DNA of 64,000 nucleotides from Schaalia georgiae DSM 6843 (GTDB lineage Bacteria > Actinomycetota > Actinomycetes > Actinomycetales > Actinomycetaceae): contig NZ_AUBM01000006.1 in NCBI RefSeq assembly GCF_000429245.1, positions 193,051-257,050 of the forward strand. Reading direction: 5' to 3'. Of the stretch, positions 54,086 through 63,938 are shown one piece after another. Position 1 is the first letter of the stretch; the number at the start of each line of letters is the position of its first letter. The notes under the pieces are model-generated. The model was not told the DNA's origin. It was given only the letters and a program-made list of their open reading frames with translations, and ran no database searches. Both the position numbers and the translations under genes were made by a program.

Positions 54086-56520
54086 CGGTACCTCCAGTAG
54101 AGAACCACGGCGGCGGCCAGGAGCGCCAGGGCGACGACCGCCCAGTCGCGCGTCCGCCAGCGCTCATCGACCATTTCCGTGCGCCGGGCGTGCGCGCCGA
54201 AGGCGCGGGCGTCCATCGACAGGGCGACCCGCTCGGCGTGCGACACCGATATGACCATCAGCGGCACCACGGACGCGACCCACCGGACGGCGGGCGCCAG
54301 AGGCCCCCATCCCGAGCCGACTCCCCGCAGCGCCCTCGCTGTGCGCAGCAGCGCGAAGTCCCGACTGAAGCGTCTGAGGAAGGACACGGCCGCCGTGCCC
54401 GCTGCGGCGAGCCGGTAGGGCAGGCGCAGGGTCGTCGTCAGCGCGCGTATCTGCGCCTCCGCCGGGGCCGCCGCTCCTCCCAGGAGCACCAGCGCCAGTA
54501 CCGCGCCGACCGTGGTGGCGCCCGAGGCCGGGGACGCGACGTAGTACAGCTCGATGTTCCTCAGGGGCGAGGTGACGAAGTAGCGCAGCGTGAACAGGAG
54601 CAGCGCCGCGGTGAGCCACGGCGCCAGGGCAGTTGCCACGAGGCGCCGGGCGGGCGGGCGCGCCGCGACGACGCCCAGTGTGGCCGCCGCCATGACTACG
54701 AGGTTCACCCGGGTGGTGCCGCCGAGCGCCACGGCCACCATGAGGGGCAGCGCGGCCAGTCCCATGGTCAGGGGGTTCAACGGGGCGAAGGCGCCTCCCT
54801 GGGGCCTGCCGCACTGGTCGGGCGCTGTGGCGCACGGGGCGGGGCTCGTCGACCCGCTGGGGGATGCGGCGCCCGGGGCGGGGTCCTCCGGGGAAACCGG
54901 GTCCGAGGGGTCCGCGCCGGCTCCCCGCTCCGGGTCCGGCAGGGCGATGATGGCGGTGCAGTGGCGGCGCGCCAGTTCGAGGTCGTGGGTGGCCATGAGC
55001 ACGCAACTGCCCCGCTCGCGCAGGACATCGATGAAGGACATGAGCTCCTGGGTGTTCGCCCAGTCCTGCCCGTACGTCGGCTCGTCGAGGATGACCAGGC
55101 CGTGGGGCGCCCCGGCCATGGTCGCCACCGAGAGGCGCCTCGCCTGGCCGCCTGAGAGGGTGAGGGGGTGGGCATTGCGGTGCCCGGCGAGGTGGAACTG
55201 CTCGAGCAGCTCGTCGACGCGCGCGGGCGGCGCGCCCCCGACTGCCAGTTCTTTGGAGACTGTGGACGAGACGAACTGGTGCTCGGGGTTCTGGAAGACG
55301 TACCCGGCGATGTGGCGGCCACGCCGCAGTGGGCGGCCCCCGATGAGGGCCTCGTCCGCCTCGAAGGCTCCGAGGCCGGCCAGGGCGGACAGCAGCGACG
55401 ACTTGCCCGCCCCGTTGACGCCGACGACCCCGACGAGCTCGCCCGCACCCACGCGCGCGCTGATCCGGGGACAGCGCCCGGGTACCCGCATCCCGGTCAA
55501 CGCCAGAACCGGATCCTGGGCGTCGAGGGCGCCGACGCGCTCCCATTGGCCGTCGGTCTTGCGCCAGTAGGCCACGCCCCCCGGCGACACCATGTCGCCC
55601 AACATGGGGACGCGGATACCCGCTTCGGCAGTGGTGAGGGCGGCACCGGCCGAGTGCTCCCCACGAGTGCTGCGGCGCGGGCTCCCCCCACAACACGGGG
55701 CGGCCACCCGGTCCTCGTCCCCTGCGCGCCCCCCTTCCGCAGTCGGAACGGCGTCCGCGCGCAGTGCGCGGGGCATCCACACGCCCACCGCCTCGAGCGC
55801 CGCCCGGTGGCGGACGAACACCTCGCGGGGGGTGCCCAGAGCGATGCCCCTCCCCTTCGCGTCCAGTGCGAGGACCTGGTCCACCCAGGGCAGAATCGGG
55901 TCCAGGTCGTGGTCGATGACGATGACTGCGGTCCCCTGGCGGGCCAGGCCGGCCACGAGGTCGTAGAACCGTTGCGACCCTTCGGCGTCGATGGTGGACG
56001 TCGGCTCGTCCAAGACCAGCAGGGGGGTCCGCATCGCCAGGGCGACCGCGATGGCGAGGCGCTGGCGTTGGCCCCCGGACAGGGTCCACGGGTCCCTGCC
56101 GCCCAGTCCTGCCATGCCCACCGCGGCGAGGGCGCCGTCAGCGCGCTCTGTGATCTCGTCGCGGCCGAGGCACAGGTTCTGCAGGGGGAACTCGACTTCG
56201 GAGCGCACGCTCCTGGTCACCACGGCCGCGTCCGGGTTCTGCCCCACGTAGGCGACCGCCCCGGCCAGCATGTCGGCGGGCGCGTCGGCCACCTCCTGCC
56301 CATCCAGCGTGACACTGCCCGAGTACTCGGAGGGGATGGAGTGGGGCACCAGCCCGCAGCAGGCGCGCACCAGCGTCGATTTCCCGCATCCCGACGGCCC
56401 GATGACCGCTGTCACCCGGCCCGCCAGTTGCTCGAATGACACATCATCGAGCACCCACGTGTCCGCACCGACGTAGTGGACGGACAGGGACTCGCAGGCG
56501 ACGAGGGTGTCAGCGGGCAT
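54082..56520 (-). CDS. fused energy-coupling-factor transporter: EcfA-EcfA'-EcfT
   Basis: An 812-residue protein combining the three energising parts of an ECF importer. ATPase 1 (about 5-240) has Walker A GPSGCGKST at 41-49, LSGGQRQR and V-L-D-E-P-T. A linker (about 250-330) is low in complexity. ATPase 2 (about 340-530) has G-V-N-G-A-G-K-S-S, LSGGQARR and I-L-D-E-P-T. A Pro/Gly linker precedes the transmembrane T domain (about 595-812), with A-L-R-G-V-G near 735 where EcfT coupling helices normally have A-R-G. Fusion of both ATPases with T is unusual (separate genes are the norm). It overlaps the S-component gene by 11 bases. Confidence 0.92.
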   Translation of the reverse strand: MPADTLVACESLSVHYVGADTWVLDDVSFEQLAGRVTAVIGPSGCGKSTLVRACCGLVPHSIPSEYSGSVTLDGQEVADAPADMLAGAVAYVGQNPDAAVVTRSVRSEVEFPLQNLCLGRDEITERADGALAAVGMAGLGGRDPWTLSGGQRQRLAIAVALAMRTPLLVLDEPTSTIDAEGSQRFYDLVAGLARQGTAVIVIDHDLDPILPWVDQVLALDAKGRGIALGTPREVFVRHRAALEAVGVWMPRALRADAVPTAEGGRAGDEDRVAAPCCGGSPRRSTRGEHSAGAALTTAEAGIRVPMLGDMVSPGGVAYWRKTDGQWERVGALDAQDPVLALTGMRVPGRCPRISARVGAGELVGVVGVNGAGKSSLLSALAGLGAFEADEALIGGRPLRRGRHIAGYVFQNPEHQFVSSTVSKELAVGGAPPARVDELLEQFHLAGHRNAHPLTLSGGQARRLSVATMAGAPHGLVILDEPTYGQDWANTQELMSFIDVLRERGSCVLMATHDLELARRHCTAIIALPDPERGAGADPSDPVSPEDPAPGAASPSGSTSPAPCATAPDQCGRPQGGAFAPLNPLTMGLAALPLMVAVALGGTTRVNLVVMAAATLGVVAARPPARRLVATALAPWLTAALLLFTLRYFVTSPLRNIELYYVASPASGATTVGAVLALVLLGGAAAPAEAQIRALTTTLRLPYRLAAAGTAAVSFLRRFSRDFALLRTARALRGVGSGWGPLAPAVRWVASVVPLMVISVSHAERVALSMDARAFGAHARRTEMVDERWRTRDWAVVALALLAAAVVLYWRYR

Positions 56521-57145
56521 CGCGGTCGATCCCGACGCCCGCCATGTTGAGCAGTCGAGTCGCCCCCAGCACGAGCAGGCCGCCGACCACGCCCGAGGCG
56601 ACGCCGATGGCGACCAGCAGCGCGTTCATGTCGGAGCCGATGAGGGCCCCCATCGAGGCCACGTAGAGAAGGCTGTTGAGCAGGCCGAAGCAGGTGGCGC
56701 ACACCATGAACATCCGCCAGTCCCAGAACCGGTAGAAGGTGAGCAGCAGCGGCAGCTCCACGAAGGCGGCGCCCAGGAGGCACCCGACGATCGCGGCGGG
56801 GCCCACCGGTGTCGCGACCATTCCAATGAGGCCGTAGAGCAGCCCGGCGACGATGGCGGCCCCGGGCCTGCGCACGATGGTCACGGGCAGCAGGAAGTCG
56901 ACCGTCCACAACCCGATGAGACCGACACCCAGGTAGACGCCCCGCTGCGTTCCCGCCGTCAGGACGGACACGTAGTTGATGGGGATGAAGATGATGCAGT
57001 TGCACACGACCAGCGCTGCGATGGTCATGAGGTTGCGGGTGCCGAGCACCGAGTCCACGAGGCCTTTGCGGGCGGAGGTGCGCACTACCCTGCTGGTCGG
57101 CTCGGGCTCGGCGTCGGCGCGTGCCTCGTTCGGAGTTTCAGACAT
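56510..57145 (-). CDS. MptD-like ECF transporter S component
   Basis: A 211-residue integral membrane protein with six hydrophobic segments after a Glu/Ala-rich cytosolic tail of about 30 residues. The arrangement (F-I-P-I-N-Y-V near helix 1; L-L-Y-G-L-I-G-M; G-A-A-F-V-E-L-P-L-L) resembles the MptD/Trep-Strep family of substrate-binding S components. It should capture the substrate for the EcfA-A'-T protein. Three closely spaced ATGs (57157, 57151, 57145) are possible starts; the last has GGGA at the best distance. The substrate is not known. A promoter with an embedded inverted repeat is at 57200-57228. Confidence 0.8.
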   Translation of the reverse strand: MSETPNEARADAEPEPTSRVVRTSARKGLVDSVLGTRNLMTIAALVVCNCIIFIPINYVSVLTAGTQRGVYLGVGLIGLWTVDFLLPVTIVRRPGAAIVAGLLYGLIGMVATPVGPAAIVGCLLGAAFVELPLLLTFYRFWDWRMFMVCATCFGLLNSLLYVASMGALIGSDMNALLVAIGVASGVVGGLLVLGATRLLNMAGVGIDRDAR

Positions 57146-57199
57146 TGTCATTCCCATCACTTCAGGGCCGCATAACTTCACATAGGCCCACCTCATACA

Positions 57200-57228
57200 A
57201 CTATAGGAGATCTAGCTCTCATTATCTA
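57200..57228 (-). promoter_or_regulatory. ECF cassette promoter with embedded operator
   Basis: TAGATA (57228-57223), 17 bases, TATAGT (57205-57200), reading left. The spacer contains GAGA-TCTAGC-TCTC (57207-57220), the core of a wider imperfect palindrome ATAGGAGA-N6-TCTCATTAT (57202-57225). This is the usual place for a dimeric repressor. It does not match DtxR/IdeR boxes; the left half GATAATGA resembles half a Fur/Zur box. Confidence 0.5.
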
Positions 57229-57363
57229 GCCCCTTTTCAACTGCGACAGCACCGCGGGTCCCACCCGAGCCAAAAGCCCCCCATGCCCACGCAAAACTTT
57301 GGCATACTTTGATGGCGGCCCCGCCGCCCCACCCACTCGAGCCGCATGGCACTAGGAGCACCC

Positions 57364-58104
57364 GTGTCCGAGCATACGCAACAACCCCCGTCAACGACCG
57401 CCCCCGGCCTCGGACGCACAGTCGCCGCGTGGGCCGTCCACGCACTGACTATATCCGGGCTCGTCTGGGCGGCCCTCGCCCTCCAGGCGCTGCTCAACGA
57501 CGACATCCCCCTCATGTGGCTCTGGTTCGCCATCGCCCTCGTCGTCGATGGCGTCGACGGGACTCTTGCGCGCAAGGTCGGCGTGCGCGAAGTGATCCCG
57601 TGGTTCGACGGGGCGGTCGTGGACAACCTGGTCGACTACCTCACATGGACGTTCCTGCCCGCGCTCTTCATGAGCATGGTGCTCCCCTTCGGGCCCGCCC
57701 CCGTGCCGCTGCTGATGATGATCCTCATGATCGTCTCCTCCGTGTTCTGCTACGCCAACGACGGCGAGAAGTCGAACGACAACTACTTCGTCGGCTTCCC
57801 CGCCGCATGGAACTGCGTCGCCATCATCATGTACGTCCTGCAAACGCCCGCGTGGGCCAACATCGCCACCACCATCGCCCTCGCCGCCCTCACCCTGGTG
57901 CCCATCCACTACACGCACCCGGCCCGGGTCAAGCGCTTCCGCGCCATCAATATCGTCTCAGTGGTCCTGTGGATCTTCGCCTGCGGCGCCCTGGTGGTCC
58001 TCTACCCCGCCCAGCCCCTATGGCTCCTGATCGTCTTCTGGGTGGGCGGCGGCTGGTTCATGATCTCCGGATTCATCCGCACCGCCACCGGCGAGGACAA
58101 GTAG
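57364..58104 (+). CDS. pcs: phosphatidylcholine synthase
   Basis: Joins CDP-diacylglycerol and choline directly to make phosphatidylcholine, in the membrane. It has 246 residues and about eight helices. The catalytic motif D-x2-D-G-x2-A-R-x12-G-x3-D-x3-D is exact: Asp62, Asp65-Gly66, Ala69-Arg70, then 12 residues, Gly83, Asp87, Asp91. The 12-residue spacing (against 8-9 in other CDP-alcohol phosphotransferases) is characteristic of Pcs. The start is GTG 57364 with AGGAG five bases upstream; an ATG at 57346 lacks an SD. It stands alone, convergent with purL. Choline would have to be taken up from the host. Confidence 0.9.
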   Translation: MSEHTQQPPSTTAPGLGRTVAAWAVHALTISGLVWAALALQALLNDDIPLMWLWFAIALVVDGVDGTLARKVGVREVIPWFDGAVVDNLVDYLTWTFLPALFMSMVLPFGPAPVPLLMMILMIVSSVFCYANDGEKSNDNYFVGFPAAWNCVAIIMYVLQTPAWANIATTIALAALTLVPIHYTHPARVKRFRAINIVSVVLWIFACGALVVLYPAQPLWLLIVFWVGGGWFMISGFIRTATGEDK

Positions 58105-58139
58105 GCCCCGACTGCCCACCGCGCCCCAGGACCAGCCGT

Positions 58140-60512
58140 TCAGAACCGGTCCCGCAGCACCGCCTCGGAGCGCTCCCGCAGCTCGGCGAGGTCGACGACC
58201 CAACCGCCACCACTCCCCTCTGCCGCCAGCAGGTCAACGCCGGCCACTGCCAGCAGGTCGCCGCCGGTCGTGCCGATGCGGACCGCTTCGACGCCCTCGG
58301 CCTCAGCGGCCGCGAACACGGCTGGCAGCGCCGCCTCGGGGACCGCCACGAAAGCGCGCGCCTGGGACTCGGAGAGCAGCATCTCCAAGTCCCCCACCCC
58401 ATCGCGCCGGGCGGCGGAGGCCAGATCGAAGGACCCGCCGACGCCGAAGCGCAGTGCGGAATCGACCAATGCCTGCGCGAGGCCGCCGTTGGACAGGTCG
58501 TGGGCGGCGCGGACCAGCGGCCGCCCGCCGGGGCCGTCGGCGGCGCTCAGCGCGCGCAGCACATTCCCCAGCGCGACCTCGGCGGACAGGGACACCTCCG
58601 GGGGCACCCCACCCAGGTGCGAGCGGGCAATGCGCGCCCACGCCGAACCGTCGAACTCCTCGCGGGTGGTGCCCAGCAGGACCACTGCCAGCCCCTCCTC
58701 GGTGAAACCGGAGGGGTTCACGCGCGCCACGTCCTGCACGATCCCGAGCATTCCGACGACGGGGGTCGGGTTGATCGACGAGGTCGGCAGGTTCTTGCGC
58801 GCCCCCGACGAGTTGTACAGCGACACGTTCCCACCTGTCACGGGGATCCCCAGTTCGACGCAGCCGTCGGCCAGCGCGGTCATGGCCGTCACCAGTTGCC
58901 ACATGGCGTCCGTGTCCTCGGGGCTGCCGAAGTTCAGGCAGTCGGTGATGGCGACGGGTTCGGCGCCCACCACGCAGACATTGCGGTAGGACTCGGCGAG
59001 CGCCTGTTTGGCCCCCGCCGCGGGGTCCAGTTTCGTGTACCAGCCGTTCGCGTCCGTGGACAGGGCGACCCCCAGGCCCGTGGCCTCGTCGACGCGGATG
59101 ACGCCCGCGTCGTCGGGTTGGGCGAGGGCCGTGTTGCCCTGCACGTAGCGGTCGTACTGGTCGGTGACCCACGCTTTGGAGGCCTGGTTGGCGTCGAAGA
59201 GCACCGCTTCGAGGTCCTCGACCAGCTCCGCTCGGGTGGCGGGCCTGCGCAGCGGCTCCGAGGTGGCGGCCTGCAGGTCGTCCTGCCACGCGGGGCGCGC
59301 GTAGGGGCGGTCGTACACGGGCCCCTCGTGGGCGACGGTCTTGGGGTCGACGTCGACGATCCGGTGCCCGTGGTGGTCGATGGTGAGGCGCCCGTCTCCG
59401 GTGAGGCGGCCGATGACGGACGCCTCCACGTCCCACTTGTCGATGATCGCGAAGAAGCGCTCCCGGTCGGCAGGGGCCACGATGGCCATCATGCGCTCCT
59501 GGGACTCGCTCATGAGGATCTCGCCCGCGGTCAAGGTCGGGTCGCGCAGCAGCACGTTCTCCAGGTCGACGTGCATGCCGGAGTCCCCGTTGGAGGCCAG
59601 CTCCGAGGTGGCGCACGAGATCCCGGCGGCGCCGAGGTCCTGGATGCCCCGGACGACCCCGGCCCCGAAGAGCTCCAGGCAGCACTCGATGAGGACCTTC
59701 TCCATGAAGGGGTCGCCCACCTGGACGCTGGGCCGCTTGGCGGGCATGCCGTCCTCGAAGGTCTCCGAGGCCAGGATGGACGCGCCGCCGATGCCGTCGC
59801 CGCCTGTGCGGGCACCGAAGAGGACGACGAGGTTCCCCTCGCCGGTCGCGTTGGCCAGGTGGATGTCCTCGTGGCGCAGCGTCCCCACGCACAGGGCGTT
59901 GACCAGGGGGTTCCCCTGGTAGGAGGGGTCGAACTCGGTCTCGCCGCCGATATTGGGCAGGCCCAGGCAGTTGCCGTAGCCGCCGACTCCTGCGACCACG
60001 CCGTGGACGACGCGCGCGGTGTCGGGGTGGTCGACCGCGCCGAAGCGCAACTGGTCCATGACGGCGACGGGACGCGCGCCCATGGAGATGATGTCGCGGA
60101 CGATGCCGCCCACCCCGGTGGCCGCGCCCTGGTAGGGCTCCACGAAGGACGGGTGGTTGTGGGACTCGACTTTGAAGGTGACGGCCCAGCCGCCCCCGAT
60201 GTCGACGACCCCGGCGTTCTGGCCCATCCCGACCAGGAGGCGGCGCCGCATGGCGTCCGTGGTCCGGGCGCCGAACTGCTCGGACAGGTGCTTCTTGGAG
60301 GACTTGTAGCTGCAGTGCTCGGACCACATGACCGAGTACATGGCGAGCTCGGCGTTCGTGGGGCGGCGGCCGAGGATGGCGCGGATGCGCTGGTACTCGT
60401 CCTCTTTGAGCCCCAGTTCCCTCCAGGGCATCTCCTTGTCGGGGGTGGCGGCGGCGTCCTCGACCGTGTCGGGCAGTTCGCGGGGGTTGGTGGGGGTGGC
60501 CTGGGCGGTCAT
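58140..60512 (-). CDS. purL: phosphoribosylformylglycinamidine synthase subunit PurL
   Basis: The ATP-using subunit of FGAM synthase, fourth step of de novo purine synthesis; receives ammonia from PurQ, with PurS as bridge. It has 790 residues, normal for small PurL. Seen: catalytic His in SEHCSYKSS near 70, V-E-S-H-N-H-P-S near 116, G-x-G-G-x-x-R-D, Q-D-L-G-A-A-G-x-x-C near 302, and D-L-S-N-G-G-L-A near 685. The N-terminal 40 residues are a loose extension. The ATG has GGAG six bases upstream. It is the last gene of purD-C-S-Q-L. Confidence 0.97.
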   Translation of the reverse strand: MTAQATPTNPRELPDTVEDAAATPDKEMPWRELGLKEDEYQRIRAILGRRPTNAELAMYSVMWSEHCSYKSSKKHLSEQFGARTTDAMRRRLLVGMGQNAGVVDIGGGWAVTFKVESHNHPSFVEPYQGAATGVGGIVRDIISMGARPVAVMDQLRFGAVDHPDTARVVHGVVAGVGGYGNCLGLPNIGGETEFDPSYQGNPLVNALCVGTLRHEDIHLANATGEGNLVVLFGARTGGDGIGGASILASETFEDGMPAKRPSVQVGDPFMEKVLIECCLELFGAGVVRGIQDLGAAGISCATSELASNGDSGMHVDLENVLLRDPTLTAGEILMSESQERMMAIVAPADRERFFAIIDKWDVEASVIGRLTGDGRLTIDHHGHRIVDVDPKTVAHEGPVYDRPYARPAWQDDLQAATSEPLRRPATRAELVEDLEAVLFDANQASKAWVTDQYDRYVQGNTALAQPDDAGVIRVDEATGLGVALSTDANGWYTKLDPAAGAKQALAESYRNVCVVGAEPVAITDCLNFGSPEDTDAMWQLVTAMTALADGCVELGIPVTGGNVSLYNSSGARKNLPTSSINPTPVVGMLGIVQDVARVNPSGFTEEGLAVVLLGTTREEFDGSAWARIARSHLGGVPPEVSLSAEVALGNVLRALSAADGPGGRPLVRAAHDLSNGGLAQALVDSALRFGVGGSFDLASAARRDGVGDLEMLLSESQARAFVAVPEAALPAVFAAAEAEGVEAVRIGTTGGDLLAVAGVDLLAAEGSGGGWVVDLAELRERSEAVLRDRF

Positions 60513-60581
60513 GCTTCGCTCCGTTCGTACATTGTTTCACGAGGCAGGGGCCGGTCCGTTCCTTCTGCGGACCCGGGCCCC

Positions 60582-61289
60582 TCAGCCTGCCAGCTGGGCG
60601 AGGACGGACTGGAAGATCCGAAGGCCGTCGGTGCCGCCGTGGTGGGCGGCGACGGCGCCGTCGTGGGCGAGGGGGCCGAAGCCCGCCTCGGTGGCGTGCT
60701 CTGGGTGTGGCATGAGGCCGACCACGTTCCCCGCGTCGTTGGTGATTCCCGCGATGCCGTTCGCGCTGCCATTCGGGTTGGGGCCCGCGTAGCGGAAGAC
60801 GACGCGGCCCTCGCCCTCGAGGCGGGCGAGCTCGTCGGGGGACGCCTGGAAATTGCCCTCCCCGTTCTTCAGGGGGATGGTGATGGGGTCGCCCGCCCTG
60901 AACCCCCGGGTCCACGCGGTACCGGGGTTCTCGACGCGCAACACCTGGTCGCGGCACACGAACTTCTGGTGGTCGTTGCGGATGAGGGCCCCGGGCAGCA
61001 GCTGCGACTCGCACAGGATCTGGAAGCCGTTGCAGATGCCCAGGACGGGCAGGCCGCGCCCGCCCCCGCGCACGATCTCTGCCATGACTGGGGCGGTGGC
61101 GGCGATGGCCCCGCAGCGCAGGTAGTCCCCGTAGGAGAATCCGCCGGGGACGACGACGGCGTCGACGCCGCGCAGGTCGGCGTCCTTGTGCCACAGCGCC
61201 ACAGGCTCGGCCCCCGCCAGGCGCACCGCCCTCGCGGCGTCGCGGTCGTCGAGGGTGCCGGGGAAGGACACTACTCCGATGCGCGTCAC
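60582..61289 (-). CDS. purQ: phosphoribosylformylglycinamidine synthase, glutaminase subunit PurQ
   Basis: Glutamine amidotransferase that feeds ammonia to PurL. It has 235 residues. Nucleophile elbow G-I-C-N-G-F-Q near 86-92, and the catalytic His/Glu in M-P-H-P-E-H near 198-203, are present, as is F-P-G-T-L-D-D-R-D near the start. The GTG at 61289 overlaps the purS stop by four bases (GTGA) and gives the canonical [12 protein letters not shown] longer frame upstream is inside purS. The gap to purL is 69 bases. Confidence 0.96.
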   Translation of the reverse strand: MTRIGVVSFPGTLDDRDAARAVRLAGAEPVALWHKDADLRGVDAVVVPGGFSYGDYLRCGAIAATAPVMAEIVRGGGRGLPVLGICNGFQILCESQLLPGALIRNDHQKFVCRDQVLRVENPGTAWTRGFRAGDPITIPLKNGEGNFQASPDELARLEGEGRVVFRYAGPNPNGSANGIAGITNDAGNVVGLMPHPEHATEAGFGPLAHDGAVAAHHGGTDGLRIFQSVLAQLAG

Positions 61290-61567
61290 CGGGCGCCTCC
61301 CGTGTACCGGGCGTCGGCCTCGTCGATGGCCTCGACGCGCACGACGTCCTCGATGATGGGATTGGAGAGGACCTCTTCGGCGGCTTTGCGGGCGTGGGCG
61401 AGGAGTTCGTCGGTGACGGGCCCCTCCACACTCAGGTGGAAGCACTTGCCCTGGCGCACGGCCTGGAAGCCCGTGATCCCGAGCCTGGGCAGCGCCGAAC
61501 CGACGGCCTTGCCCTGCGGGTCCAGGATCTCAGGCTTCGGCATCACTTCCACGATGATTCGCCCCAC
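61286..61567 (-). CDS. purS: phosphoribosylformylglycinamidine synthase subunit PurS
   Basis: A small structural subunit (93 residues) needed for PurQ-PurL assembly. It shows [18 protein letters not shown] at the start, then V-R-Q-G-K near 36-40 and L-S-N-P-I-I-E-D near 66. The start is GTG 61567 with a perfect AAGGAGG seven bases upstream; an upstream in-frame ATG at 61609 lacks one. It is between purC and purQ. Confidence 0.95.
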   Translation of the reverse strand: MGRIIVEVMPKPEILDPQGKAVGSALPRLGITGFQAVRQGKCFHLSVEGPVTDELLAHARKAAEEVLSNPIIEDVVRVEAIDEADARYTGGAR

Positions 61568-61630
61568 GGCGTTCCTCCTTGTGTTGTCGGTGAGGATCCC
61601 GCCGCGCACCTCGCCCGGCGGGCAAGTCTG

Positions 61631-62590
61631 CTACAGGACGGGGTCGGCGCCCGTCAGGCGGCGGTAGGCCCCGGCGTACCGGGCGGCGGTCGCGGCCACC
61701 ACGGGGTCGGGCAGCGCGGGAGGGTTCTCCCCCGAGGCGGGGTCCCACCCGGATTCGGCCGAGGTGAGCCAGTCGCGCACGTACTGCTTGTCGTAACTGG
61801 GGGTCGGGCGGCCGGGGCGCCACTGGTCCGCCGGCCAGAAGCGCGACGAGTCGGGGGTGAGGATCTCGTCGGCCAGGACGATCCGCCCCGTGTCCGGATC
61901 CAGGCCGAACTCGAACTTCGTGTCGGCGATGATCACTCCGCGCTCGGCGGCGACCCCCCGGGCCCGCTCGTACAGGGCCAGGGAGGCGTCCCTGAGGCGG
62001 CCGACCAGTTCCCGTCCCACCATGGCGGCCGCGCGCTCGAAGGTGATGTTCTCGTCGTGCTCGCCCGCCTCGGCCTTGGCGGCGGGGGTGAAGACCGGGG
62101 TGTCGAGGCGGGATCCCTCGGTGAGCCCGTCCGGCAGTACGATGCCGCAGACGGTGCCGGTGCGGCGGTACTCCGCCAGGCCGGAGCCGGTGAGGTAGCC
62201 GCGCACCACGCATTCGATGGGGACCATGTCGAGGCGGCGGCACACGACGGCGCGCGCGTCCACGGCGGCGGGCACGGCGCGCAGCGGCGGGTGGGGCGCC
62301 CCGGCGAGGGCGCCGGCCGCGTTCGCGGGGGCGGCGCGCCCCACGGCGAGGAGGTGGTTGTCGACGATGCCGCGCAATTCCCCCATCCACCAGATCGCCA
62401 TCTGGTTGAGGATCTTGCCCTTGCCCGGGATGGGGGTGGGCAGCACGTGGTCGTAGGCGCTGATCCGGTCGCTGGTGACCATGAGCAGGGCGCTGGCGGC
62501 CGAGGGGTCTTCCCCGTCGGGGGCGTAGATGTCCCGGACCTTGCCGGAGGCCAGGTGCGTCCACCCGGTGAGTTCGACGTGCTCGTCCAT
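61631..62590 (-). CDS. purC: phosphoribosylaminoimidazole-succinocarboxamide synthase
   Basis: SAICAR synthetase: joins aspartate to CAIR with ATP, a middle step of purine synthesis. It has 319 residues, the longer form found in actinobacteria. Seen: G-K-V-R-D-I-Y near the N-terminus, S-D-R-I-S-A-Y-D near 38, I-P-x-K-G-K-I-L, C-V-V-R-G-Y-L-T-G-S and D-T-K-F-E-F-G. The ATG at 62590 has AGGAGG six bases upstream. It follows purD by 22 bases. Confidence 0.97.
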   Translation of the reverse strand: MDEHVELTGWTHLASGKVRDIYAPDGEDPSAASALLMVTSDRISAYDHVLPTPIPGKGKILNQMAIWWMGELRGIVDNHLLAVGRAAPANAAGALAGAPHPPLRAVPAAVDARAVVCRRLDMVPIECVVRGYLTGSGLAEYRRTGTVCGIVLPDGLTEGSRLDTPVFTPAAKAEAGEHDENITFERAAAMVGRELVGRLRDASLALYERARGVAAERGVIIADTKFEFGLDPDTGRIVLADEILTPDSSRFWPADQWRPGRPTPSYDKQYVRDWLTSAESGWDPASGENPPALPDPVVAATAARYAGAYRRLTGADPVL

Positions 62591-62612
62591 TGTTCCTCCT
62601 GGTCCCCGCGCC

Positions 62613-63938
62613 TCAGCCGTCCAGTCCGGCGGGCCACGTCGCGATGTCGGTGCGGTGGTGCTCGCCCTGGAACCGGATGAGGCCGACCGCCTCGTAGGCG
62701 CGCTGGCGGGCGCGCTCCACTGTGTCGGCGCGCGCGACGACGTCGAGGACGCGCCCCCCGGAGTTGACCAGGGCGAGGGTGGGTTCGAATCCGCAGCAGC
62801 CGGCCGCCACATCGGCGGGGTCGTCCGTGATCTCCTCGGAGGTGCCCGCGTGGATGACGTGGACGCCGTCGAGTCGTTCGGCGGCGTCGATGCCCGTGAT
62901 GGTGTGGCCGGTGTCCGTGGGCCCGGGGTAGCCGCCGGAGGCCATGACGACGGTGACGGCCGCGTCGGGGGACCACGCGGGCGGCGCGGCGCAGGCCAGG
63001 GAGCCGGTCGCCGCGGCGTGGAGCAGCGGCGCCAGCGGGGAATCGAGGCGCTCGAGGACGACCTGGGTCTCAGGGTCCCCGAAGCGGACGTTGAACTCGA
63101 CGACGCGGATGCCCCTCGAGGTCATCGCGAGCCCGCAGTAGAGCAGGCCGACGAAGGGGGTGCCCCGGCGGGCCATCTCGTCGATAACGGGCTGGGCGAT
63201 GTCGCGGACGATCTCTTCCACGGCGCCGGAGGGCAGCCACGGAAGGGGGCTGTATGCGCCCATGCCGCCGGTGTTCGGGCCCGTGCCCCCGTCGCCGGCG
63301 CGTTTGAAGTCCTGCGCGGGCACCAGGGGGAGGGCTATGGCCCCGTCACTGAGGCAGAAGAGGGAGACCTCGGGCCCGTCGAGGTACTCCTCGATGACGA
63401 CGGCACCCCCCTGACGGGCCAGACAGGCCGCGGCGTGCGCGAGCGCCTCGGCCCGCGACCCGGTGACGACGACGCCCTTGCCTGCCGCCAGGGCGTCGTC
63501 CTTGACCACGTAGGGGCTCCCCATGGCGTCCAGGGCGGCCCCGGCCTCGTCGATGGTGCGGCAGGTGCGCGATGCCGCGGTGGCGACGCCGGCGTCCCCC
63601 ATGACCTGTTTGGCGAAGGACTTGGAGGCCTCGAGGCGCGCGGCTGCGCGGGTCGGGCCGAAGACGGGGATCCCCCGTTCCAGGACGGCGTCTGCGACCC
63701 CGGCGACCAGTGGGGCCTCCGGCCCGACGACGACCAGATCCACCTGCTCGCCCAGCGCGCGGCGCAGCACGTCGTCGGGGTCCAGGGGATCCAGGGTGCG
63801 CGAGTCGCCCAGTTGCTCGAGGCCGGGGTTGCCGGCTTGGACGACGAGTTCAACAGGGTGGTCGGTGGTGGACGTGCGCACGAGCGCGCGGGCGATCGCA
63901 TGCTCGCGCCCGCCGTTGCCGACGAGGAGGACCTTCAC
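62613..63938 (-). CDS. purD: phosphoribosylamine-glycine ligase
   Basis: GAR synthetase: joins phosphoribosylamine and glycine with ATP, second step of purine synthesis. It has 441 residues. Domains: N (G-N-G-G-R-E-H-A near 8-15), ATP-grasp (about 105-300; [23 protein letters not shown] and [10 protein letters not shown]), and the C-terminal domain with A-S-G-G-Y-P. The start is GTG 63938. TAGAAT (63950-63945) ends six bases before it and there is no SD, so the operon mRNA is probably leaderless. It is the first gene of purD-C-S-Q-L. Confidence 0.97.
   Translation of the reverse strand: MKVLLVGNGGREHAIARALVRTSTTDHPVELVVQAGNPGLEQLGDSRTLDPLDPDDVLRRALGEQVDLVVVGPEAPLVAGVADAVLERGIPVFGPTRAAARLEASKSFAKQVMGDAGVATAASRTCRTIDEAGAALDAMGSPYVVKDDALAAGKGVVVTGSRAEALAHAAACLARQGGAVVIEEYLDGPEVSLFCLSDGAIALPLVPAQDFKRAGDGGTGPNTGGMGAYSPLPWLPSGAVEEIVRDIAQPVIDEMARRGTPFVGLLYCGLAMTSRGIRVVEFNVRFGDPETQVVLERLDSPLAPLLHAAATGSLACAAPPAWSPDAAVTVVMASGGYPGPTDTGHTITGIDAAERLDGVHVIHAGTSEEITDDPADVAAGCCGFEPTLALVNSGGRVLDVVARADTVERARQRAYEAVGLIRFQGEHHRTDIATWPAGLDG

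Noticed and set aside
57200-57228. DtxR/IdeR iron box before the ECF cassette
   Set aside because: The inverted repeat GAGA-N6-TCTC does not match the TTAGGTTAG-type half sites of DtxR/IdeR.
57309-61667. A 1452-codon open frame on the plus strand across pcs, purL and purQ
   Set aside because: It is the antisense shadow of purL/purQ and starts with low-complexity Arg/Pro sequence. The purine genes on the other strand have all their motifs.
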